Positions 1-8,793 of a stretch of DNA of 64,000 nucleotides are shown here, piece after piece (within the stretch, counting starts at the first letter, position 1; each line of letters starts with the position of its first letter). The notes beneath the pieces were generated by a model. The model was given only the letters and a program-made list of their open reading frames with translations. It made no database searches and was not told the DNA's origin. This stretch comes from Paenibacillus aquistagni (GTDB lineage Bacteria > Bacillota > Bacilli > Paenibacillales > Paenibacillaceae): assembly GCF_900177815.1 (NCBI RefSeq), contig NZ_FXAZ01000002.1, positions 556,814-620,813 on the forward strand, given 5' to 3'. Both the position numbers and the translations under genes were made by a program.

Positions 1-786
1 GGTCAGGGTTATTCCCTGATGGAAGGATATTTCCTTCCTCCGGTCAGATTTAATGCTGATGAGGCCGTCGCCTTGCTGATGGGCTCTGACTTTATCGAAC
101 AGCGGTTGGATGGCGATTATGAAAAGACGGCTAGGGCGGCTCGACGCAAGATTGAAGCGATCCTGCCGGAGCCTGTACGCGAAGAGTCGACTCGCATTCA
201 GGAAACGATGCGGCTGCTGCAGACCGGCGAGCCTGCATCCAGTTGGAGGGAAAAGAACAATGTCGCCCTAACGAGGCTGGCAATGATGGAACGTCGGAAA
301 TTGCGTATCGCGTATATGAAGCGAATGCCTGAAACAGATGGCAATCGGAAAAGCATCCGGGAGATCGCGCCATACGGATTAGTGTTGGTTCAGAGCAACT
401 GGGTGTTAATTGCTTTTTGCGATTTGCGGCAGGAAATTCGGCATTTCCGATTGTCACGAATAACGGAGCTTACCGTGTTGGAGAATCACTTTCTCATTCC
501 GCCTGAATTCAACCTGAACCATTATCGTCCGCCGGATGACCGTACCGAACGGGTATTGATAAGAGCAAATCCCGAGATTAAGGACAACATTACCGAGACC
601 TGCCATTTCTATATGGAATCGATTGAAGAGAAGAATGGCGTACTGCTCGTTGAATTTCTTGTCCGTCAACCGGAGGAACTGCTCTCTTATATTCTCGGCT
701 GGAGCGCAGATGTAGAAGTGCTGGAACCGAAGTCTTTTCGAGCTCGTATTCGGGAAGAAGCCATAAAAATGTTGAAACGCTACTGA
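1..786 (+). CDS. WYL-domain transcriptional regulator (YafY type), 5' end outside window
   Basis: Open frame enters from the left edge (codons run from base 1) and ends in TGA at 786, leaving 261 C-terminal residues. The first visible residues (GQGYSLMEGYFLPPVRF) are the linker usually found between the N-terminal HTH and the WYL ligand-sensing domain. The WYL part lies around residues 95-170 (arginine-rich, with GLVLVQSNWVLIAFC and a RHFRLSRI motif), followed by the C-terminal WCX region. Proteins of this family are DNA-binding regulators that sense small ligands or nucleic-acid ends; the ligand here cannot be told. The internal ATG at 19 is not the real start because homologous sequence continues upstream of it. 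The HTH is not visible, so DNA binding is inferred from the family. Confidence 0.85.
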   Translation, partial: GQGYSLMEGYFLPPVRFNADEAVALLMGSDFIEQRLDGDYEKTARAARRKIEAILPEPVREESTRIQETMRLLQTGEPASSWREKNNVALTRLAMMERRKLRIAYMKRMPETDGNRKSIREIAPYGLVLVQSNWVLIAFCDLRQEIRHFRLSRITELTVLENHFLIPPEFNLNHYRPPDDRTERVLIRANPEIKDNITETCHFYMESIEEKNGVLLVEFLVRQPEELLSYILGWSADVEVLEPKSFRARIREEAIKMLKRY

Positions 787-816
787 CACACTGTTGTCAG
801 CAGCGTTTTGTTATAT
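783..816 (+). terminator. weak stem-loop after the WYL regulator
   Basis: CTGACA (783-788) and TGTCAG (795-800) pair with a 6-base loop, followed by a poor T tract. It overlaps the stop codon of the regulator. Weak as an intrinsic terminator. Confidence 0.35.
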
Positions 817-858
817 TGGGACTCTATTCAAGATCAATAATGAGGAGTGGTATGATTC

Positions 859-1401
859 ATGAGAAATACAGCGGAAGCATTGCAGGCATTTGAAGAACTC
901 GTAGGATTGTATTTAACAGAACTGGATAATTTCGATAAAGAACAGTTGACAAGAAAAGCGAACGATGAGGAATGGTCGATTGGCCAAATGTATATGCATC
1001 TGATTCAATCCGCGCAGTTCATGCATTTGCATAATGTCGATCAATGTCTAGCTGGAGGTGAAGCAGCCGTTGACGCTATGGAGGAAAAAACAGAGATGGG
1101 CAGGAAAGTCTTCGAACAAGGAAGCTTTCCGCCTATTCGGATTCAAGTCCCTGCTTCACCGCATTATACCCCAAAACAGCCGGAGAGCAAGGAGCAGCTC
1201 ATAGAAGGTTTCGGTGATGTGGTGGAGCGGATGAAACGCACCGAAGCCACTCTGTGTAAAAAGACAGCAAGCAAAAAGATTGTTCATCCCGGATTCGGCG
1301 CACTAAATGCCAAGGAGTGGTTCCTGCTCATAGAAATGCATTACAGACACCATCTATTGCAGCTTAAACGCCTGAAACATGATGCGGGAATTAACGCTTA
1401 A
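859..1401 (+). CDS. DinB-superfamily protein
   Basis: 180 residues, preceded by a GAGGAGTGG ribosome site about 11 bases upstream of ATG. The pattern fits the four-helix DinB/YfiT fold: an N-terminal helix (AEALQAFEELVGLYL), WSIGQMYMHLIQSAQ with a metal-ligand histidine near residue 47, and a C-terminal helix with H-x2-HHLLQLKRL supplying further histidines. Many members bind a divalent metal and act as thiol-dependent transferases, but substrates of most, including this one, are unknown. It follows the WYL regulator by 72 bases on the same strand and could be co-transcribed. The 270 bases between this gene and the ABC-F gene terminator hold no convincing gene. Confidence 0.75.
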   Translation: MRNTAEALQAFEELVGLYLTELDNFDKEQLTRKANDEEWSIGQMYMHLIQSAQFMHLHNVDQCLAGGEAAVDAMEEKTEMGRKVFEQGSFPPIRIQVPASPHYTPKQPESKEQLIEGFGDVVERMKRTEATLCKKTASKKIVHPGFGALNAKEWFLLIEMHYRHHLLQLKRLKHDAGINA

Positions 1402-1599
1402 GCAGCGATCACTGAAAGGAGCGAAGCCATGCAAAGTGTCATGGGTCAGCAGCACCGCTATTGGATTGGCGTTGTGTCTTTGCTTCCTGCAAAGTCCACC
1501 TTGCGGTGGATTCCCATGCCATCGGGCTAACCCTTCTGCCAAGCCTGAAGCGGACTTTCACACCTAATGATCGCCCACGCTAGGCGCATCGACAAAAAA

Positions 1600-1644
1600 C
1601 AAAAAAGAAGCAATCCCCAGCAGCTACGCTAGGAATTGCTTCTT
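1600..1644 (-). terminator. Intrinsic terminator of the ABC-F gene
   Basis: GAAGCAATCC (1607-1616) pairs with GGAATTGCTTC near 1632-1642; read on the minus strand the stem is followed by TTTTTTGTTTTTTG. It lies about 30 bases past the stop of the ABC-F gene. Confidence 0.85.
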
Positions 1645-1671
1645 TGTTCGTTGTCATCTGAAGAAGCTTTT

Positions 1672-3288
1672 TTACGCGTATAGCTCAGCGCGCAGTGCCT
1701 TCACTTCATCAGAATCCAAATATTCATCAAATGTCATCATGCGATCAATGATGCCGTTAGGCGTGATCTCAACAATACGGTTCGCAATCGTTTGAACGAA
1801 CTCATGGTCATGCGATGTAAAGATCATCGTTCCGTCAAAGTCGATCAAGCCGTTGTTGAGCGCGGTAATGGACTCAAGGTCCAAGTGGTTCGTCGGCTCA
1901 TCAAGCAAGAGCACGTTCGCGCCAGTCATCATCATCTTGGAGAGCATGCAGCGAACCTTTTCGCCCCCGGACAATACGCTTGCTTTCTTCAAGGCTTCCT
2001 CTCCGGAGAACAGCATGCGGCCAAGGAATCCACGAAGGAACGTCTCGTCAGGGTCTTTTGAATATTGACGCAGCCATTCCACAAGGGACATGTCGACACC
2101 ATCGAAATATTCAGAGTTGTCTCTTGGGAAGTACGCCTGGGTTGTCGTTACACCCCAAGTGTAGGAACCTGCATCCGGCTCCAGCTCGCCCATCACAATC
2201 TGCATCAGCGTTGACTTCGCAACACCGTTAGGACCTACAAGCGCAACTTTGTCGCCTTTGTTCAAGACAAGATGAAGATTCTCGAATTGCTTCTCGCCAT
2301 CCACCGTCTTCGTCAAGCCTTCAATGCTAAGCAGCTGCTTGCCTGCTTCACGCTCAGGCTTGAAGTTGATGAATGGATATTTGCGGTTCGAAGGACGAAT
2401 GTCATCAAGCGTAATCTTGTCGAGCATCTTCTTACGAGATGTCGCTTGCTTGGACTTCGATGCATTCGCGCTAAAGCGCTGAATAAACGCTTGAAGCTCC
2501 TTGATCTTCTCTTCTTTCTTCTTGTTCTGGTCTCGCATCATTTGCTGAGCCAGTTGGCTCGATTGATACCAAAAATCATAGTTGCCGGCATAGAGCTGAA
2601 TCTTGCCGAAGTCAATGTCCGCAATATGCGTACATACTTTGTTCAAGAAGTGACGGTCATGGGATACCACGATAACAGTACCTTCATAATCCATCAAGAA
2701 GTTCTCCAGCCAGTTGATGGACTCAAGGTCCAAGTGGTTGGTAGGCTCATCGAGCAGAAGGATGTTCGGGCTTCCGAACAACGCTTGCGCCAGCAAGACA
2801 CGAACCTTCTCGTTGCCATCGAGCTCTGACATGAGCTTGTCGTGAATATCACGACGAATGCCAAGGCCGATCAAGAGCTCGCCTGCATCTGCTTCAGCTT
2901 CCCATCCGTTCAGCTCAGCAAATTCCCCTTCAAGCTCACCTGCGCGCATGCCGTCTTCTTCTGTGAAGTCTGCTTTTGCATAGAGAGCATCTTTTTCTTT
3001 CATAATATCGTACAAGCGCTGGTGACCCATAATAACGGTATCCAGCACTTTATGTTCGTCGTAGGCATAATGATCCTGCTTCAACACCGAGAGGCGATCC
3101 CCAGGCGTAATGCTCACGTCTCCATTGTTTGGCTCAATCTCCCCTGACAAAATCTTCAAGAAGGTAGATTTGCCCGCTCCGTTCGCGCCAATCAGACCGT
3201 AGCAGTTGCCCGGAGTGAACTTGATATTTACATCCTCGAACAGCGCGCGCTTGCCATAGCGGAGCGTGACGCCTGTTGTACTGATCAT
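1672..3288 (-). CDS. ABC-F family ATPase (YkpA/YbiT type)
   Basis: 538 residues, soluble, two ABC domains and no membrane segment, the layout of ABC-F proteins that act on the ribosome (translation factors or, in some cases, antibiotic protection). Walker A motifs are GANGAGKST (about residue 35) and the unusual GPNGVAKST in domain 2, where the common glycine before Lys is alanine. Walker B/D-loops are ILLLDEPTNHLDL and VLLLDEPTNHLDL. Signature 1 reads SELDGNEKVRV and signature 2 SVLSGGEKVRC. A charged linker (KKKEEKIKELQ) lies between the domains. The start MISTTG was chosen because AAAGGA lies 10 bases upstream; an upstream frame extension lacks a ribosome site. Resemblance to YkpA suggests a housekeeping role rather than resistance, which is inference. 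Confidence 0.9.
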   Translation of the reverse strand: MISTTGVTLRYGKRALFEDVNIKFTPGNCYGLIGANGAGKSTFLKILSGEIEPNNGDVSITPGDRLSVLKQDHYAYDEHKVLDTVIMGHQRLYDIMKEKDALYAKADFTEEDGMRAGELEGEFAELNGWEAEADAGELLIGLGIRRDIHDKLMSELDGNEKVRVLLAQALFGSPNILLLDEPTNHLDLESINWLENFLMDYEGTVIVVSHDRHFLNKVCTHIADIDFGKIQLYAGNYDFWYQSSQLAQQMMRDQNKKKEEKIKELQAFIQRFSANASKSKQATSRKKMLDKITLDDIRPSNRKYPFINFKPEREAGKQLLSIEGLTKTVDGEKQFENLHLVLNKGDKVALVGPNGVAKSTLMQIVMGELEPDAGSYTWGVTTTQAYFPRDNSEYFDGVDMSLVEWLRQYSKDPDETFLRGFLGRMLFSGEEALKKASVLSGGEKVRCMLSKMMMTGANVLLLDEPTNHLDLESITALNNGLIDFDGTMIFTSHDHEFVQTIANRIVEITPNGIIDRMMTFDEYLDSDEVKALRAELYA

Positions 3289-3439
3289 GGCATTCCCGTC
3301 CTTTAACGTTAATAGTTTCAAGGCATTATTATAGCATAGTTATTTGGAGCATGCATATTATAAGTGTTTTTTCCATATACAGTGCCGAAGCGGGCTCGAT
3401 ATAATGAGGGCAAAAGCGTGATAAATACGCACAATTGCT

Positions 3440-3613
3440 GGAAAAGCAGCATTCAATGCTCAACATGCGAAGCTTATCGTGCAAGGCTTATATTGCGATG
3501 GTCCACAGCTAGGCATTCAGCATTCGAATGCATGGACAGGAGCGGATATTGATACAGCAATCGCTGCTCAAGCACAGCTGATGTTTGCCCTTTTCCATAG
3601 GCTATGGCAATAA
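3440..3613 (+). pseudogene. Possible decayed coding remnant between the ABC-F and RsgA genes
   Basis: The 698 bases from 3289 to 3986 hold no intact gene. From 3440 to the TAA at 3611 one frame stays open for 57 codons with gene-like codon choice (it contains LIVQGLYCDGPQLGIQHSNA), but has no start: in the same frame, ATG at 3404 is followed after five codons by TGA and TAA. I do not recognise the family. It may be chance. Confidence 0.2.
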
Positions 3614-3986
3614 GCTTTAAGCTTATTGAGCTTCGAAGCAGCATTCGCGCTTTTGACAACCTATAAAGAGGAAGCGAGTGATGTGTAATGATCAACACAG
3701 GACATACATGCTGGGAGCAGCCGCACCGCGCCTAACTTTGATCAGCAGCCCTTCTTCATTCGAATGAGCGATCTCCAATATGCAATGCCTGAACCCTGCC
3801 GCTTGGCATGTTCATTGTTGTCCTGCAGCTCGCGATCTGAAGAAAGGGTCATGTTTTACTTTGCCAGGCATGTTGATGAAGCGGGTTCGGAATGTCTGCT
3901 CCCTATCGCAGCTACAGAACGGCTATACCACAAAGAGGATGGCAGTCAAAGCTTATATCATCCTCGGATCAAGGGAGCGATTAGAC

Positions 3987-5243
3987 ATGAACCATAATGA
4001 TCAACCTCAAGTTTACCATTTGGATAAACAGGATAAAGTCGAAGTCGATATAAATGTTATGCCTCAAGCCGAGCAAGAGAATATCCTTGCTCCCCCAGCC
4101 GCACAAGGCTTTAGCTTGGAGTCGCTAGGCTGGGATGAGCGCTGGTCCGAAGCATGGACCACGTGGAAAGATGCCTTGCCCGAAGCTGTTGCACGGCGCT
4201 TCGGGAACAGCTTGGTACCGGGGCGAGTGGCCTTTGCCCACAAGCACCTGTACCGGGTCATGGGCGAAGGCGGCGAATCACTCGCCGAGCCTTCGGGCCA
4301 AGCGAGAGCCGCGATGCTTGAGCCAAGCGACTGGCCGTGCGTAGGCGACTGGGTCGCCATCGCGCCAAGGCCAGATGAAGGGCGCGCCACCATCGTCGGC
4401 GTCCTGCCAAGGCGAAGCTTATTCGCGCGCAAGGTAGCGGGCGATCGGCGCGATGCGCAAGTCGTAGCGGCGAATGCCGATGTCGCCCTGCTCGTCACGT
4501 CGATGACGCAGGATTTCGAGCCAAGAAGGCTCGAACGCTACGCTGCGCTTGCATACGATAGCGGCGCCACTCCTGTCATCGTGCTGACGAAGGCCGATCA
4601 GGTGGCAGATCCAGCCGAACTCGCCACCTTCACAGCCGAAGCGATGAGCGCGGTGCCAGGCTGTGAGGTATACCCCGTCTCCGCCCATACTGGCGAGGGC
4701 ATGAGTGCGCTTCAAGCACTGCTTGCCCCTGGCATCACCTGTGTGCTGGTCGGCTCATCAGGCGTCGGCAAGTCTACGCTTGCCAATGCGCTAACGGGTA
4801 CGGCCAGCATGGAGACGCAGGCCACCCGGGAAGATGGCAAGGGCCGACATACCACTACGCATCGGGAGCTGATCCTGCTGCCGAATGGAGCGCTGCTTCT
4901 GGATACACCCGGCATGCGCGAGGTAGGCGTTGTCACGCTTGGCGGGAATGACGGCCACGGCTTAAGCCATGCCTTCGAGGATATTGAGAGGCTGGCAGCC
5001 TCCTGCCGCTTCCAGGATTGCACGCACCAGCATGAGCCAGGCTGTGCAATCCTTCAGGCCATTATCGATGGCGAGCTTGATGCCAGCAGGCATCGCTCCT
5101 ATCTGAAGCTGCAGAGGGAGTATGCCTATATGAAACGCAGTGAAGACGAGAAGGCGAGACAGCAGCATCAGCAAGCCAACAAGCAGCGTACAAAAGCCTA
5201 CAATGCTATGCTGCGGGACCGAAGAAGGCATAAGCCAAAATGA
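3987..5243 (+). CDS. rsgA: Ribosome small-subunit-dependent GTPase A (RsgA/YjeQ family), long form
   Basis: 418 residues. RsgA is a circularly permuted GTPase that checks late 30S subunit assembly. An OB-type N-terminal region precedes the permuted G motifs: G4 TKAD, then G1 GSSGVGKSTL, and G3 DTPGMR. The C-terminal zinc site reads C-x5-C-x-H-x5-C (CRFQDCTHQHEPGC), and a basic helical tail rich in Lys, Arg and Gln closes the protein. The start at 3987 follows AAGGGAGCG by 7 bases; the longer open frame upstream (to 3780) reads as non-coding. It is longer than the roughly 300-residue B. subtilis RsgA (CpgA) because of an N-terminal extension with a WDERW motif, so it may be a second, accessory paralogue. 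It appears more GC-rich than its neighbours. Confidence 0.88.
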   Translation: MNHNDQPQVYHLDKQDKVEVDINVMPQAEQENILAPPAAQGFSLESLGWDERWSEAWTTWKDALPEAVARRFGNSLVPGRVAFAHKHLYRVMGEGGESLAEPSGQARAAMLEPSDWPCVGDWVAIAPRPDEGRATIVGVLPRRSLFARKVAGDRRDAQVVAANADVALLVTSMTQDFEPRRLERYAALAYDSGATPVIVLTKADQVADPAELATFTAEAMSAVPGCEVYPVSAHTGEGMSALQALLAPGITCVLVGSSGVGKSTLANALTGTASMETQATREDGKGRHTTTHRELILLPNGALLLDTPGMREVGVVTLGGNDGHGLSHAFEDIERLAASCRFQDCTHQHEPGCAILQAIIDGELDASRHRSYLKLQREYAYMKRSEDEKARQQHQQANKQRTKAYNAMLRDRRRHKPK

Positions 5244-5463
5244 TTAATCATCACAATCATCGCACGCCATCCATGGCCGCATGTCCCGCAAATTTTTAAT
5301 AAGGCGTAAGCACAACACCATTCCTAATTATTTCGAATGAAACTCGATAGGGACTGACTTATAGATAGCAGCCGTTGCTTGGCTCGATTATTTCAAATGA
5401 AACGGCCACGCCTTGGCAGCTTGGCTTCATTCAAGCATCGATTGACAAACCAATCATGATGAT

Positions 5464-5514
5464 AAAAAAGACGCTTCCATCCCTCACACAAGAGGAATCG
5501 AAGCGTCTTTTTAC
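5464..5514. terminator. Bidirectional terminator between RsgA and the MBL hydrolase
   Basis: GACGCTTC (5470-5477) pairs with GAAGCGTC (5500-5507), flanked by AAAAAA on the left and TTTTT on the right, so it can stop both converging transcripts. The stretch 5244-5463 holds no gene; it has two near-repeats of ATTATTTCRAATGAAAC about 5330 and 5388. Confidence 0.8.
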
Positions 5515-5546
5515 TATTATTCTGCGCAAAATCCAAACATGCCAGC

Positions 5547-6683
5547 TCAATCAGGCAGCTTCGTCATATCCAGCGTCTCTCCGATCATAATGAAGCGAAT
5601 CCGCTCATTCGGAATCTTCCGCCGCTTCTGCTCTGCGATCAACCGCTCAAGCGCTTCCTTCGGCGTATCATCCGCCAGCTTAAATGCCCCATAATGCATC
5701 GGCACCATAACACGTGCCTTCACATCCACAAACGCCTGCATCGCCTGCTCAGGATTGACATGCTGTGCGCTCATAAACCACTCAGGCTCGTAGGCACCAA
5801 TCGGAATAAAGGCCACGTCAATATTGAAACGATCTCCAATAAGCTCAAACCCTCGGAAATAGCCGCTGTCTCCTGCAAAATAAAGCGTCTGCGCTTCCTG
5901 GGGCTTCGTCGATTCGTTCAATTCGGTAGATTTAGCAGCGGTACTCGATGAATTCGCTCCACCCTCACGCTTCGCGGCATCAGAACGAATGTTTATCTTC
6001 ATCGACTCGCGCTTCTGCTTATGCTTCTGCTGCTCCTTAACCCCAGCAGGCTGGCCTTGCTCCTCCTGCTTCAGGCGCTTCTGATAAGCCGCTTCATTCT
6101 CTAGAACGTAACCGCCCCAGTGCGAGCGATTCGTATCCGTCAATGTGCGTCGTGTCCAATGCTGTGCAGGAACGAACGTCAGGTGGACATCTCCTATTTT
6201 CTTGGATTCCCACCACTCCATATCCATCGTCTTTTTGAAGCCAAGGCGCTTCATTTTATTTTTCAGGCCCTTCGGCACGATGAGGAGCGTATTCGGCTGA
6301 TACAGCATTCGTAACGACTTCAGGTGCAGATGATCATAATGGGAATGGGAGATCAAAATAACATCAACCGTCGGCATGGCATCAATAGGCAGACCGGGTT
6401 CGGTGAGTCGCTTCACCATTGCCATCGATGTTGCCCATACCGGATCCGTTACAATATTTAATCCGCACATCTGCAATAAAAAGGTGGAGTGCCCCACCCA
6501 CGTATAGGTTGTCTCGGTGCGATTCGCAGCCAAGCGATTCAGGTCTGGCTCCACTCTAGGTACAACAAAGGAATAATCCTTTTGCTTTAAACGTATGTGA
6601 CGTTCCTTGCGCCAGCGCCGGAATTGCTGCCACGGTTTGGTCGTAGAGACATCATCCATATTGCGGAAAGTTTGTCGTAGCAT
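5547..6683 (-). CDS. Metallo-beta-lactamase-fold hydrolase (NAPE-PLD/UlaG-like) with a charged insertion
   Basis: 378 residues. The core matches the MBL-fold group that includes N-acyl-phosphatidylethanolamine phospholipase D-like enzymes: WVGHSTFLLQ near residue 63, the metal motif HSHYDHLH near 112, HW near 177, GDSGYF near 270 and MPMHYGAF near 330 carry the expected metal-ligand histidines and aspartates. Between the HW strand and the FAGDSG strand, about residues 200-262, sits a hydrophilic Lys/Glu/Ser-rich stretch (KQKRESMK, SSSTAAKSTE) that does not look like part of the fold and is probably a disordered loop. Cytoplasmic, with no signal peptide. AGAGGTG lies 10 bases upstream of the ATG. 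Substrate unknown; phosphodiesterase or lactonase activity are both possible. Confidence 0.82.
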   Translation of the reverse strand: MLRQTFRNMDDVSTTKPWQQFRRWRKERHIRLKQKDYSFVVPRVEPDLNRLAANRTETTYTWVGHSTFLLQMCGLNIVTDPVWATSMAMVKRLTEPGLPIDAMPTVDVILISHSHYDHLHLKSLRMLYQPNTLLIVPKGLKNKMKRLGFKKTMDMEWWESKKIGDVHLTFVPAQHWTRRTLTDTNRSHWGGYVLENEAAYQKRLKQEEQGQPAGVKEQQKHKQKRESMKINIRSDAAKREGGANSSSTAAKSTELNESTKPQEAQTLYFAGDSGYFRGFELIGDRFNIDVAFIPIGAYEPEWFMSAQHVNPEQAMQAFVDVKARVMVPMHYGAFKLADDTPKEALERLIAEQKRRKIPNERIRFIMIGETLDMTKLPD

Positions 6684-7360
6684 AGTATTGCGGCACCTCT
6701 TCCTTCAAGCATTTCATGGACCAGATGACAACTTGAACAAGCATGAAAATGAGCAAAGAGACGCTCTGCTCCACACCACTCAGCCTTCATGCTGATATAA
6801 CGCGTAAACGAATATGCAAACGTACCCTCAGTATATCGAGAATCAGCTTGACTTGCCACTCGTTCCTTTGCTCACTTTATGCCAGAAAAGAGAGATGAAA
6901 GTCCTATGAAACTGGCCTCCACCCTCTATTACCTTTTTACGGCAAAAATACGGCAAGCGAAACATGTTTGCATGCAACTTGTTCCTATCGGCACGCTCTG
7001 TTCGAGGTCACAGGATTTATCAGAAAAAAGGGATTCGGACTCTCGAAGCCATATAGATTTATTTTGATCAAGTGATTGGAACTTTATTACACCTAATCGC
7101 ATCATATTGGATGAAGCAGTACCCGTTAAGCATCATCCCCGATATCTGCATATGCATCTGAATATCGATCAAAGATAGGGTACACTTGCAGGGAGAGAAG
7201 CGCTGTCAAATGAAGCAGTCTGTCCCTCCCCTCCTATATAGGAGCTTGACTTCGCTTACTCCTTCATGAAGGATAGGAATAGAGGGTATTCATTGAGTCC
7301 CATCACGGATTGAGGTAGAATGGGAATATCTGATAACGGCATGATTAGGGGGGACCAACT
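6684..7360. other. Non-coding interval upstream of cvfC
   Basis: About 680 bases without a supportable gene in either direction. The clear structure is the perfect 14-base palindrome CTCCTATATAGGAG at 7231-7244, about 117 bases before the cvfC start. The interval must also hold promoters for the divergent genes, but I could not fix their -35/-10 boxes with confidence. Confidence 0.5.
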
Positions 7361-8494
7361 TTGCAATTATTGCGTATTGAACCAACACCAAGTCCGAATT
7401 CGATGAAGCTCCACCTTGATACGATGCTTCCTGATGGGGTAAGACGGACCTATACCCGTGAACATATATCGAATGCTCCTGCGCTGATTCAGCAGCTGCT
7501 TGATATCGAAGGTGTCAAGAGCATCTTCCATACTGCTGACTTCATTGCATTAGATCGCAAGCCTAACGCTGATTGGGCCAAGATTCTATCTAAAGTACAG
7601 GAAGCCTTCGGCTGGTCGAAGGATGCTGCGGCTTCAGATGAGGACGTTCCAACTTACAGCTTCGGCGAAGCTCGAGTATATGTGCAGTACTTCCGAGGCA
7701 TTCCGATGCAAATAAGGGTTCAGGCGGATGGCATGGAGGAACGGATTAGCTTGTCTGAGCGCTTCACAACTGCCGTTCATGAAGTCGCGAGCGCAACCCT
7801 TATCAAGGAGCGCAAGCTAGGAGATTACGGCATCCGTTATGGGGAGCTGAAGGACATCGCTCGCGAGGTCGAAGCTGAGCTTGAGGCCACCTATGATGAT
7901 CAGCGTCTTCGCTCGCTCGTTGAGCAGGCTATTGCGGCTAAGAGCAAGGACCAGCCGTTTGTGGAGGAGCGCGTTATATGGGATGAAGCAACGCTTAAGG
8001 CAATGCTTCAGGAGGCGGATTGGCGCAAGCGATATGCGGCATTAGAGCAAATCACGCCAGACTCAACAAGGCTGCCGCTCTATCAGGAGCTGCTTCAAGA
8101 CCCGCAAAGCCAGATTCGCAGACAAGTTGTTGTCGATCTAGGCGCGATCGGTACGGCTGAAGTGCTGCCGCTGCTCATTCAAGCACTGAAGGATTCCTCT
8201 GTCAGCGTGCGCCGCACAGCCGGCGATACACTGTCTGATATCGGGGAGCCAGCTGCACTCGAGCCGATGATCCAAGCACTGCGCGACACGAACAAGCTTG
8301 TTCGTTGGAGAGCAGCCCGCTTCATTTATGAAGTTGGCGATGAAAGTGCCATATCGGCGCTTACGACAGCTCTTCAGGACCCGGAATTCGAAGTTGCGCT
8401 GCAAGCAAGAATGGCGCTTGAACGAATCCAATCAGGCGAGGAAGCCGCTGGAACGGTGTGGCAGCAGATGGCCCGTTCCCGCCAAGCGGATTAA
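7361..8494 (+). CDS. cvfC: Conserved virulence factor C family protein (NifU N-like domain plus HEAT repeats)
   Basis: 377 residues, starting at TTG with AGGGGGGACC just upstream. The first 90 residues (LLRIEPTPSPNSMKLHLD) match the NifU/Nfu N-terminal scaffold domain. From about residue 205 helical HEAT/PBS-lyase-type repeats follow (SQIRRQVVVDLGAIGTAE, SVSVRRTAGDTLSDIGEPA, NKLVRWRAARFIYEVGDE). This order is that of CvfC, first described as a virulence-affecting protein of Staphylococcus aureus and common in non-pathogenic Bacillales. Its biochemical role is not settled; a protein-protein scaffold function, perhaps linked to Fe-S handling, is inferred from the domains. It stands alone between a long upstream gap and a strong terminator. 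Confidence 0.88.
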   Translation: MQLLRIEPTPSPNSMKLHLDTMLPDGVRRTYTREHISNAPALIQQLLDIEGVKSIFHTADFIALDRKPNADWAKILSKVQEAFGWSKDAAASDEDVPTYSFGEARVYVQYFRGIPMQIRVQADGMEERISLSERFTTAVHEVASATLIKERKLGDYGIRYGELKDIAREVEAELEATYDDQRLRSLVEQAIAAKSKDQPFVEERVIWDEATLKAMLQEADWRKRYAALEQITPDSTRLPLYQELLQDPQSQIRRQVVVDLGAIGTAEVLPLLIQALKDSSVSVRRTAGDTLSDIGEPAALEPMIQALRDTNKLVRWRAARFIYEVGDESAISALTTALQDPEFEVALQARMALERIQSGEEAAGTVWQQMARSRQAD

Positions 8495-8554
8495 CGATAG
8501 CACAGTATTCTCCGCACGGAGCTATCTATGCTAGATTGAACAGCTTAAGCATAT

Positions 8555-8617
8555 AAGAAAAAGACTGTGCGCAAAAGGGGACTATAAGGACTTCCCTTCA
8601 TGCACAGTCTTTTTTGT
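8555..8617. terminator. Bidirectional terminator after cvfC
   Basis: AAAAGACTGTGC (8559-8570) pairs with GCACAGTCTTTT (8602-8613), with A tract before and T tract after. It serves cvfC and possibly the converging chemoreceptor gene. Confidence 0.85.
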
Positions 8618-8793
8618 GTTTCTTTTAGCGTAACAGGACAATCATCCTTTACAATAATATTGCGGTTGCTGCTTATTAATCTATAACCACCGCTTCCTAA
8701 CAACATAATATTGATGCTGTTGCAGTTAATGCTTGTCATCGATTAAGGGTATGAACACATGCGATAAGCTGCACTGAAGCGAGACACTCATGG

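Noticed and set aside
1379..1567. Overlapping small frames on both strands after the DinB-like gene
   Set aside because: Biased, Cys/His-rich translations with no ribosome site; neither looks like a protein.
3764..3997. Open frame of 77 codons overlapping the start of the RsgA gene
   Set aside because: No ribosome site and it runs 11 bases into the well-supported RsgA start; content is not protein-like in its first half.
6587..6859. Minus-strand open frame overlapping the MBL hydrolase start
   Set aside because: It overlaps the N-terminus of the real gene in another frame and shows no recognisable features.
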